Below are positions 25,181 through 32,273 of a stretch of DNA of 64,000 nt, piece after piece. The notes beneath the pieces are model-generated. The model did no database searches. It saw nothing but the letters and a program-made list of their open reading frames with translations, and was not told the origin of the DNA. Each line of letters begins with the position of its first letter. Within the stretch, counting starts at the first letter, position 1. A program made the position numbers and the translations under genes. This DNA comes from UBA1422 sp041859095 (GTDB taxonomy: Bacteria; Bacillota; Clostridia; Peptostreptococcales; Anaerovoracaceae): assembly GCA_041859095.1 (NCBI GenBank), contig JBHEKY010000015.1, positions 62,001 through 126,000 of the forward strand. Reading direction: 5' to 3'.

Positions 25181-25665
25181 ATGTCTAATGTGTATGTAAT
25201 AGGTCACCGCAATCCGGATACTGATTCCATTTGTTCAGCATTGGCCTATGCGGCTTTGAGAAATTCTTTGGAAAAAGAAAATAGATTTGTTCCGGTTAGA
25301 GTTGGAGATGTAGCCGCTGAAACGAAATTTGTGTTGGATTATTTTGATATTGAACCTCCTACTTATATGGAAAATGTAAAAGCACAGGTGAAAGACCTTA
25401 TGCGGCGGAACTATTGTCAATTAAAGAGGTGATTCAAAGATACATGGACAAAGTATTCACCGATGGTGACTTTGACTATTTGTTCTTTATGCTAACCGAT
25501 ATCACCCAAGAGGGAACTTGGTTGCTCTTTGCCGGAGATTGTAATGAGTTGTTTGCCAACACTTTCCAAGTACCCGCAAAAGACGGATTTATATACCTAC
25601 CAGGTATACTTTCTAGAAAGAAACAGGTTGTCCCGCCACTCCTAAATATACTAAAAGAAGGATAA
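25181..25665 (+). pseudogene. ppaC: Internally deleted manganese-dependent inorganic pyrophosphatase (CBS-containing type)
   Basis: An AGGGAG-led ATG at 25181 begins a normal PpaC N-terminus (VYVIGHRNPDTDSICSALAYA, the first metal-binding segment) for about 75 residues, then hits a stop at 25430-25432. In another frame, from about 25395, a normal PpaC C-terminus runs to 25665 (TDITQEGTWLLFAGD and YLPGILSRKKQVVPP). The DHH motif, CBS/DRTGG region and most of both catalytic domains are gone, roughly two thirds or more of a family-length protein, and the junction is out of frame. It cannot encode an active enzyme. Expression of a 5' fragment is possible. Confidence 0.88.
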
Positions 25666-25817
25666 TAATGCTTTGTGAATTTTAACAAAAAAAAGTTGGT
25701 TTGGTTGTTTAAAAAACCAAATATCTCAAATAATACGTAGTTTAATTCTGTGAGGGGATTGCAATTTGATTTCAAAGTGGTAAGATAATCTGGAAATGTC
25801 AGAACTGGCACATACGA

Positions 25818-25864
25818 CGTATACTATGTACATTATTTTTGTTTTATCATGTATATTGTATACG
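25818..25864. repeat. 16-bp imperfect inverted repeat upstream of the permease
   Basis: CGTATACTATGTACAT (25818-25833) and ATGTATATTGTATACG (25849-25864) match at 14 of 16 positions with a 15-base A/T loop. No T-run follows. It lies 60 bases before the permease start and may be an operator or an RNA hairpin. The rest of 25666-25923 contains only a weak TTTGGTT/AACCAAA hairpin (25700-25721). Confidence 0.5.
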
Positions 25865-25923
25865 AAGCATACGCGCGGCTCGAATCATTTTATAAATTAT
25901 TTTATTTATTAGGAGGAATTATT

Positions 25924-27429
25924 ATGAGTGAGTCAAAAAGTACCGAGCTCCACAGAGGTATAAAATCTAGACAGCTCGGCATGATTGCTATCGGTGGCGC
26001 AATTGGCACCGGTCTCTGGTTCGCCAGCGGCAGCGCAATCTCCAACTCCGGCCCTGGCGGCGCGATGCTTGCCTTCGGCTTAATGGGTCTGGTTGTATTC
26101 TTTATGATGTCCAACTTGGGAGAAATGGCGACACAGCTACCCCTAGCCGGATCATTTGAAGCATACGCTAGCCGATTCATCGACCCTGCCTTTGGCTTAG
26201 CCTTGGGCTGGAACTACTGGTTCTCTTGGGCAATCACCCTTGCGTATGAGTTTTCCGCAGCGGGTCTGATCTGCAAATTCTGGTGGCCCGATCTGCCTGT
26301 CACTTATGTGGCAATGATTGCATTTGTATTATTGATGGTTCTGAACCTACTGACCACCAAAGCATATGCTGAGGCAGAGTACTGGTTCGCAGGCATCAAA
26401 GTTCTTGCAATCATCATCTTCTTAATCACCGGCGTCGCCATGATTCTTGGCATCGTTGGAAACCATGACATCGGATTCCAGAACTGGGTTCTTGATGGTG
26501 GTGATGCAGGAAAAGCCCCCTTCGTTGGTGGTGTAGCTGCAATGCTGGGCGTATTCATGGTTGCTGGTTTCTCTTTCCAGGGAACTGAAATTGTCGGTAT
26601 TGCTGCCGCTGAAACAGAAAATCCTGAAAAGAACGTACCAAAGGCTATCAGATCCGTCTTCTGGAGAATACTATTATTCTACATCGGATCAATCTTTATT
26701 GCTGGAACATTGATTCCATTCACAAGCCCTGACATCTTGGGCGGTGGCGTTGACAATGTAGCAGCTTCTCCCATGGTCGTTATTTTCCAGAATGCTGGCT
26801 TCGCAGCCGCTGCTTCCGTGTTGAACGCTGTTATCTTAACATCTGTTCTGTCCTGCGGAAATTCTGGTCTGTACACAGGTTCCAGAATGCTTCAATCCAT
26901 GGCTACCAGAGGGAATGCCCCCAAAATGTTCGCTAAACTGAACAAACGTGGTGTACCTGTGGCTGCAGTTTGGGCAACTGGACTGATTGCTACACTATCA
27001 TTCTTATCATCGCTAATTGGTGAGCAAACCATCTTCTGGCTGCTACTGAATGCTTCCGCAATCTCTGGTTTCGTTATCTGGTGGGGTATCTCCATCTGTC
27101 ACCTGAGATTCAGAAAAGCTTGGGTTGCGCAAGGTCATAGCGTTGACGAATTCAAATTCAAGTCCAGATTCTATCCATTTGGCAACTGGTTTGCACTGGT
27201 TGTTGTCACAGTTGTCATCTTAGGATGCAACATGTGGGTATTTAAATCAACCGATACCTTCTGGTTTGACTTTATCACCAGTTACATCTTGATTCCAGTT
27301 ATTCCAATTATATATCTGGTATTCAAGAAAGTCAGAAAGACCAAGATCGTACCTCTTCTGGAGTGTGATTTCACACCTCCTACCAACTTGGTAGACGATA
27401 TGCCGGATCAAGCTAATTTGACCAGATAA
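25924..27429 (+). CDS. Amino-acid permease (APC family, LysP/GabP-like)
   Basis: 501 residues from the ATG at 25924 behind AGGAGGAATT. Twelve predicted helices; TM1 has the unwound substrate loop GGAIGTGLWFASG, and the NLGEMATQLPLAGSFEAYASRFIDPAFG and AAETENPEKNVPKAI segments are typical of the AAT subfamily of proton-coupled amino-acid transporters. Substrate not assignable by eye. Codon use is unlike its neighbours: C-ending codons (ATC, TTC, GGC, ACC, TCC) dominate, especially in the first 600 bases, suggesting high expression or acquisition. Single-gene unit with its own terminator. Confidence 0.9.
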   Translation: MSESKSTELHRGIKSRQLGMIAIGGAIGTGLWFASGSAISNSGPGGAMLAFGLMGLVVFFMMSNLGEMATQLPLAGSFEAYASRFIDPAFGLALGWNYWFSWAITLAYEFSAAGLICKFWWPDLPVTYVAMIAFVLLMVLNLLTTKAYAEAEYWFAGIKVLAIIIFLITGVAMILGIVGNHDIGFQNWVLDGGDAGKAPFVGGVAAMLGVFMVAGFSFQGTEIVGIAAAETENPEKNVPKAIRSVFWRILLFYIGSIFIAGTLIPFTSPDILGGGVDNVAASPMVVIFQNAGFAAAASVLNAVILTSVLSCGNSGLYTGSRMLQSMATRGNAPKMFAKLNKRGVPVAAVWATGLIATLSFLSSLIGEQTIFWLLLNASAISGFVIWWGISICHLRFRKAWVAQGHSVDEFKFKSRFYPFGNWFALVVVTVVILGCNMWVFKSTDTFWFDFITSYILIPVIPIIYLVFKKVRKTKIVPLLECDFTPPTNLVDDMPDQANLTR

Positions 27430-27438
27430 TCAGTATTC

Positions 27439-27468
27439 AAAAGAAGCACCCTTCGGGGTGCTTCTTTT
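27439..27468 (+). terminator. Strong intrinsic terminator with UUCG tetraloop
   Basis: A 13-bp stem (27439-27451 with 27456-27468) capped by a C(TTCG)G tetraloop, with the T-run inside the 3' arm. One of the most stable hairpins in the window, ending the permease transcript. Confidence 0.92.
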
Positions 27469-27473
27469 AAATA

Positions 27474-27482
27474 TGATATAAT
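27474..27482 (+). promoter_or_regulatory. Extended -10 promoter element for the GerMN lipoprotein gene
   Basis: TGATATAAT (27474-27482) is a consensus extended -10. The -35 would fall in the terminator stem and is not recognisable. Confidence 0.45.
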
Positions 27483-27565
27483 GAAAAGAGGTATAACTTG
27501 AACAAACCCAAGGAAGAGAGTATCATCAAGTGTATAAGATGTAAAAACTACCAAGGAGGTGTAAA

Positions 27566-28606
27566 ATGAAATCAATAAAACCTGTTTTACTGGTAGGTCT
27601 TTTAATCACTCTCATTTTAACAAGCTCTAGTTGCGGGCAAAAACAAGCGCTACCGGATGATACTCCAACGGATCAAGCAACGATTCAAGACTTCTTTCCG
27701 TTCAGTGAAAATGTGAAGATGGTTTATGAAGGAAAGGGTAATGAATTTGCAAGTTACACCACCTATGTTGATTATATTAACGATGATAGAATTCAAATCA
27801 GAGTCAGCAATGGAGGTTCTGAAAGCGTGAATATTCTCCAAAACAAGGAAGGCTCTTTGACTGAAATCAACTCATGGGGAGGGGATATTTTTTATAAATG
27901 CGACTGGACAAATGAGGATGCCACTACATCAACCATTTTGCTCAAAGAACCATTAGTAGAAGGGACAAAATGGAATTTGTCTGACGGTAGTCAACGGGAA
28001 ATAACCGGGTTGACAGTACCAATTGAGACACCCTATGACAGTTTTGAGGCACTGGAAGTGACAACAACGAAGGATGGGAAAACTATACGAAAACAATATT
28101 ATGCACTTGGGGTTGGTTTTGTAAAATCCATTTTCCTTGAGGAAGAAGAAGAAATATCCAGTTCGCTAAAAGAAATGATAACAGGTGGCGGGTATGAGTT
28201 TCAAGTTCGATCCTATGATTTCTTTGTAACCTATTCTGACATTCTATCGAATTTTGCTGATAAGACTATATCCTTGAAGACCGATGAGAATATCAATGAA
28301 TTTATGGCTAGTGAATTTTTGCAGGGCGAATTAATATCAGCCAACACCAAAATCAAAAAAATATGGATGACACCTGGCAGTGAAGTTGCAGAAATTGATT
28401 TTTCTGCTGAATTTCTATCTGAAATGAATGCAGGAACTACACAAGAGTCGGGGGTCTTAATGAGTGTGACTAACACAGTGGGCGACTATTTTAATGTACA
28501 AAAGGTTATCATTACGATGGATGGAGCCCCATATTCATCAGGTCATATTCTGATGAAACAAGGAGAATCTTTTGATACTACCTATCAGAATGTTATCCCT
28601 GACTAA
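27566..28606 (+). CDS. Lipoprotein with C-terminal GerMN domain
   Basis: 346 residues. Lipoprotein signal with a relaxed lipobox TSSSC (Cys23). The middle part (about 40-200) is a beta-rich domain of unknown type starting FFPFSENVKMVYEG. The last 110 residues match the GerMN domain pattern (IKKIWMTPGSEVAEIDFS, a VLMSVTNTV segment and VQKVIITMDG). GerMN domains occur in sporulation and germination lipoproteins such as GerM and in LpqB-like proteins. Extracytoplasmic, membrane-anchored; role unproven. An AAGGAGGTG site precedes the ATG. Confidence 0.82.
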   Translation: MKSIKPVLLVGLLITLILTSSSCGQKQALPDDTPTDQATIQDFFPFSENVKMVYEGKGNEFASYTTYVDYINDDRIQIRVSNGGSESVNILQNKEGSLTEINSWGGDIFYKCDWTNEDATTSTILLKEPLVEGTKWNLSDGSQREITGLTVPIETPYDSFEALEVTTTKDGKTIRKQYYALGVGFVKSIFLEEEEEISSSLKEMITGGGYEFQVRSYDFFVTYSDILSNFADKTISLKTDENINEFMASEFLQGELISANTKIKKIWMTPGSEVAEIDFSAEFLSEMNAGTTQESGVLMSVTNTVGDYFNVQKVIITMDGAPYSSGHILMKQGESFDTTYQNVIPD

Positions 28607-28626
28607 AGAGATGAATAATTTTAGGA

Positions 28627-28632
28627 TATAAT
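28627..28632 (+). promoter_or_regulatory. -10 element for trkH
   Basis: A consensus TATAAT 28 bases before the TTG start of trkH; the -35 is poor. Confidence 0.4.
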
Positions 28633-28654
28633 AGCAAACATGAGGAGCATAAAA

Positions 28655-30013
28655 TTGCTGATTGAAAAGAAAAAACGTAGATTTAAAATTACTGATATAT
28701 CACCAACCCGAATGATTGTATCTAGTTTTGCCATCTTGATAATTTTGGGTGGGCTGTTATTGAACTTGCCGGTGGCTTCTAACTCCGGTGAAAGCATTGG
28801 TTTCATAAACGCCATTTTTACCGCTACATCGGCGACTTGCGTGACGGGGCTTGTCATTGCAGATACACAAACCCAATGGACGCTCTTTGGGCAAATTATC
28901 ATCGTTGTACTGATACAGATTGGCGGGCTGGGAATCATCACATTGGCTACCTTTTTTTCTGCCATCCTTGGCAGAAAAGTTGGGATGAAGGGACGAATCT
29001 TAGCCCAAGCATCCATCAGTGACTATAGCTTCACGGAAGTAGTTACCATGATCAAAGGGATTGTGCTGATTACGTTAGTGATTGAGGGAATAGGCGCATT
29101 GCTATTGGCTATCCATTTTGTTCCGATGTTTGGCGTTCGGGGAATCTATGTTTCTGTGTTTCAATCGATTTCTTCTTTTTGTAATGCAGGCTTCGATTTG
29201 ATGGGAAATTATAAGAGCATGACCGATTTCAACGACGACCCGCTAATTATTTATACTGTATGCGGCTTGATTATCGTTGGGGGACTTGGATTTATTGTCT
29301 GGAAAGATCTATATGAGTACCACATCCATAGAACGTTATACCTTCATACGAAGTTAGTGTTAATCATGACCACTCTTCTAATTTTCGGCGGTGCATTGTT
29401 TTTCATGTTCCAGGAATTCTCAAATCCTGCAACAATGGGACCGTTGGCTTTCACTGAAAAAATAAATGCTTCCGTTTTTCAATCTGTGACCACCCGTACA
29501 GCCGGATATAACACCATTGATGTAAATGGATTGACCGAAACCTCAAAAATATTTTCAGTGTTTCTCATGTTTATAGGCGCAGCGCCCGGTTCAACGGCAG
29601 GAGGTGTGAAAGTAACAACGTTGGCGATAGTCATTGTTGCAATCGTATCCAACATTCAGGGTAACAGTGAAACCATAGTTCTCAAAAGAAAAGTTGGACA
29701 GGATGTAATCAATAAATCACTTGCCATTATTGGACTCAGTATGATTCTAGTGTTCGCAATGACCACCATCATCATATCAATCGAAAAAATGCCATTTATC
29801 AATGTGTTATTCGAATGTACCTCAGCATTTGGCACGGTGGGTCAATCTACGGGAATCACCCCCTTGTTGCATGATTCGAGCAAATTGCTATTGGTTTTCA
29901 TGATGTTTCTTGGAAGAGTAGGGCCTTTGACCTTTGCGGTAGCACTCGCTATGAGAGAAAAGAAAACCCTTCAGAATTCTGTTTATCCTGAAGGGAAAAT
30001 TATGGTTGGTTAA
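28655..30013 (+). CDS. trkH: Trk/Ktr-type K+ uptake membrane subunit
   Basis: 452 residues from a TTG at 28655 (GAGGAG 7 bases upstream). An ATG at 28640 is in frame but has no ribosome site and lies almost at the expected transcription start. Four M-P-M repeats with filter glycines: SATCVTGLVI, SSFCNAGFDL, TTRTAGYNT and SAFGTVGQS. It forms the K+ channel-like pore and needs TrkA/KtrA subunits, which are encoded convergently at 30056-31341. Confidence 0.9.
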   Translation: MLIEKKKRRFKITDISPTRMIVSSFAILIILGGLLLNLPVASNSGESIGFINAIFTATSATCVTGLVIADTQTQWTLFGQIIIVVLIQIGGLGIITLATFFSAILGRKVGMKGRILAQASISDYSFTEVVTMIKGIVLITLVIEGIGALLLAIHFVPMFGVRGIYVSVFQSISSFCNAGFDLMGNYKSMTDFNDDPLIIYTVCGLIIVGGLGFIVWKDLYEYHIHRTLYLHTKLVLIMTTLLIFGGALFFMFQEFSNPATMGPLAFTEKINASVFQSVTTRTAGYNTIDVNGLTETSKIFSVFLMFIGAAPGSTAGGVKVTTLAIVIVAIVSNIQGNSETIVLKRKVGQDVINKSLAIIGLSMILVFAMTTIIISIEKMPFINVLFECTSAFGTVGQSTGITPLLHDSSKLLLVFMMFLGRVGPLTFAVALAMREKKTLQNSVYPEGKIMVG

Positions 30014-30055
30014 TTGATTGTTGTAGAAGTGTATAATGATTCTTATCGAGAAGTG

Positions 30056-30718
30056 CTATTTGTTGCCCAAAAATATTTTTTGCAATCTTTTCTTGTTTTC
30101 TTGATCTGAAATCAAAATGACTGAATCACCAGGCAGTATTATCAAATTATCATCTGGGTTGTACAATTCATCCTCTTTAATGATGGTAATCCATATACAG
30201 TCTTCCGGAATGTTGATTTCTCCGACTCTCTTGTTTGAAACAGGAGAGTCTTTTGTAATTTCGATTTCACTGACAATAATCCTGTTTTTCTTGAGACTGG
30301 TCAATGTTTTCATGCCTGTATAATCAACGGCTTCTTCAATTAAATCCGCAATCAGAGTGGTGCTATTCAACGTCATATCGACCCCTAATTTGAGAAAGAC
30401 ATTGGCATTCTTGGGATTGTTAACCCGAGCAATGGTTTTCTTTGCATGAAGGTTATTCTTTGCCAACTGGCATGAAATAAGATTTTCCTCATCTAATCCG
30501 GTAACCGCGATAAAGAAATCTGCATTTTCGGCATCAGCATCACGCAAGATATTAATTCGCGTAGCATCGCCGTTGTAAACCGGTATGTTCAGTTCGTCAG
30601 ATAAATCCTGACATCGATCTTTTTTCATTTCAATCATGATAATGTTATGGTGGAATGGCTGAAGTGTTTTAACTAAAAAATAGCCTACTTTTCCACCTCC
30701 CGCAATGACAATTTTCAT
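30056..30718 (-). CDS. trkA: TrkA-family K+ uptake regulatory protein (second copy)
   Basis: 220 residues: an RCK/TrkA-N Rossmann domain (IVIAGGGKVGYFL, acidic IEMK at the end of strand 2) and a TrkA-C domain (from about 140). Binds nucleotide and gates TrkH/KtrB at the inner face of the membrane. It follows the other trkA by 8 bases with a GAGGTAAG site. The last gene of PHP-trkA-trkA, ending 43 bases from the convergent trkH; no clear terminator is seen between them. Confidence 0.88.
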   Translation of the reverse strand: MKIVIAGGGKVGYFLVKTLQPFHHNIIMIEMKKDRCQDLSDELNIPVYNGDATRINILRDADAENADFFIAVTGLDEENLISCQLAKNNLHAKKTIARVNNPKNANVFLKLGVDMTLNSTTLIADLIEEAVDYTGMKTLTSLKKNRIIVSEIEITKDSPVSNKRVGEINIPEDCIWITIIKEDELYNPDDNLIILPGDSVILISDQENKKRLQKIFLGNK

Positions 30719-30726
30719 AACTTACC

Positions 30727-31341
30727 TCATATCTTTCTGACAAAGACAATTTCATCATCTAGTTCCAAACGCAATCCGGAGTGTGCGAATTCCAATTCGC
30801 CATCCCGAATAAGTCCGAGGATGTGAACATCTTTTGGATGTGGTACTTCCGAGATCAAAACATTTTTTTCTAAAGAATCCACTTTTTTGTATCCAAAATC
30901 AACGCCGACATTTAAATCGAAGAAGAAGGATTTGCAACCCACTTCTCCCAATAAAAGCGAACGAAATTCCTTTACGGTCATATTGGTTGGACAAACCGTC
31001 GATACACCGAACTGATATAGAACTTCTTCACGTACGGGATCTTGTACTCTGGCAAAGATCTTTGGTACGTTAAAAATCTCTTTGGCAACTTGACAAGCCA
31101 TAGTGTTGATATTGTCGTCCGGGGTAGCTGCTATAAAACCATCAGCAGTCTCAATCCCAGCCTCCTTAAGTACCTCTTCATCTATGGGGCTTCCCCAAAC
31201 CGTAATCCCTTTGAAATTGGGACCCAATAAAACAAAATTATCGTTTTGTTCATCCACAACTGAAATATCGTGTCCTTCTTCGGACATGAGTTGGGCAAAT
31301 CCAGAACCCACTTTACCGCAGCCTGCTACGACAATTTGCAT
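30727..31341 (-). CDS. trkA: TrkA-family K+ uptake regulatory protein (first copy)
   Basis: 204 residues with the same TrkA-N (IVVAGCGKVGSGF) plus TrkA-C layout, diverged from the neighbouring copy. A Cys occupies the second position of the dinucleotide loop. The tandem pair may form a hetero-octameric RCK ring or work as two single-domain versions of the fused TrkA of proteobacteria. An AAGGAG site precedes its ATG; it follows the PHP gene by 24 bases. Confidence 0.88.
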   Translation of the reverse strand: MQIVVAGCGKVGSGFAQLMSEEGHDISVVDEQNDNFVLLGPNFKGITVWGSPIDEEVLKEAGIETADGFIAATPDDNINTMACQVAKEIFNVPKIFARVQDPVREEVLYQFGVSTVCPTNMTVKEFRSLLLGEVGCKSFFFDLNVGVDFGYKKVDSLEKNVLISEVPHPKDVHILGLIRDGELEFAHSGLRLELDDEIVFVRKI

Positions 31342-31365
31342 AATAAACTCCTTACTCCATGTCTT

Positions 31366-32172
31366 CTATTTCAGAAAATCCGTTAGAGGAAGCATGGTGA
31401 CTTTACGATCTTTAAAAGTTGAAAAATATTTAAACCCATGCCTTTCGGCGAATGCAACACCATCTTCAAAGTGGAACAGTAAATCCGAAGGGCGATGTGC
31501 ATCAGACCCGATGGTCAATATCTCGCCGCCTAAGTCCCGGTAGAGTTGCAAAATCTCTTTGGTAGGGTGATTTCTGCCTTGTAAGCCATACCGATAGCTG
31601 GAAGTATTGATTTCCAGTCCTTTTCCTTTTGAAATGATGTCTTTGAGAATTTCCTCAATGATAAACAGGGATTCCGTATAATCCCTTTCAAGATTTAGAT
31701 ATCGATCTATAACATTCATATGTCCCAGGACGTCATAATCATCAAATTCTTTTAGGCATTGATATACATAGGTATAAAAAGAAGGCAGAATTTTGTCTTG
31801 GTCCATTTCGCTGTAATTCGCAGTATACAAGTCTTCTCCATTGAATGAATGAAAGGAACCAAGTAAAAAATCATATTGAAAGTTTTTGGATGCGGTCTTG
31901 CACTTTTCAAGTGTGGAGCCATCTTGTATGCCAATTTCCAACCCTTTGATGATTTTGATTTGAGATGCATATTGCGCTTCAGCATGAAGTAACGCTTTAT
32001 GGTATTCTTTAAAATCCACTTCAAAGGGGTAATTCGGATCCGGATAATCCGGATCATAGTGGTCTGTAATAGCTAGTTCTTTAATGCCTTTTTGGATGGC
32101 ACCCTGGATCATCTCGTCCATAGTTGAAGCTGAATCATCTGAAAAATCAGTGTGAGAATGATAATCGTACAT
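31366..32172 (-). CDS. PHP-domain phosphatase, histidinol-phosphatase-like
   Basis: 268 residues. PHP metal-site motifs: HSHTDFSDDS at the N-terminus, LAITDH, GLEIG, GSFHSF, LGHMNVIDRY and GSDAHRPSDL. This is the HisK/HisJ-type histidinol-phosphatase pattern. No other his biosynthesis gene is nearby (hisS here is the tRNA synthetase), and it leads a trkA pair, so another phosphomonoester substrate is possible. Divergent from polA. Confidence 0.82.
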   Translation of the reverse strand: MYDYHSHTDFSDDSASTMDEMIQGAIQKGIKELAITDHYDPDYPDPNYPFEVDFKEYHKALLHAEAQYASQIKIIKGLEIGIQDGSTLEKCKTASKNFQYDFLLGSFHSFNGEDLYTANYSEMDQDKILPSFYTYVYQCLKEFDDYDVLGHMNVIDRYLNLERDYTESLFIIEEILKDIISKGKGLEINTSSYRYGLQGRNHPTKEILQLYRDLGGEILTIGSDAHRPSDLLFHFEDGVAFAERHGFKYFSTFKDRKVTMLPLTDFLK

Positions 32173-32273
32173 TTCGTTTTCTCCCTAGGTTGATTTGTAT
32201 TACGGTAGTTAGTATATCATAAAGTGTTGAGTTATGGAGGGATATCTGTTAAGATTTCCATGAGGTAAGCTAC

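Noticed and set aside
25181..25665. Two separate small genes (84 and 83 codons)
   Set aside because: They are the head and tail of one pyrophosphatase in different frames, so a single broken gene explains both.
30014..30055. Terminator between convergent trkH and trkA
   Set aside because: Only a weak hairpin can be drawn and there is no T-run on either strand.
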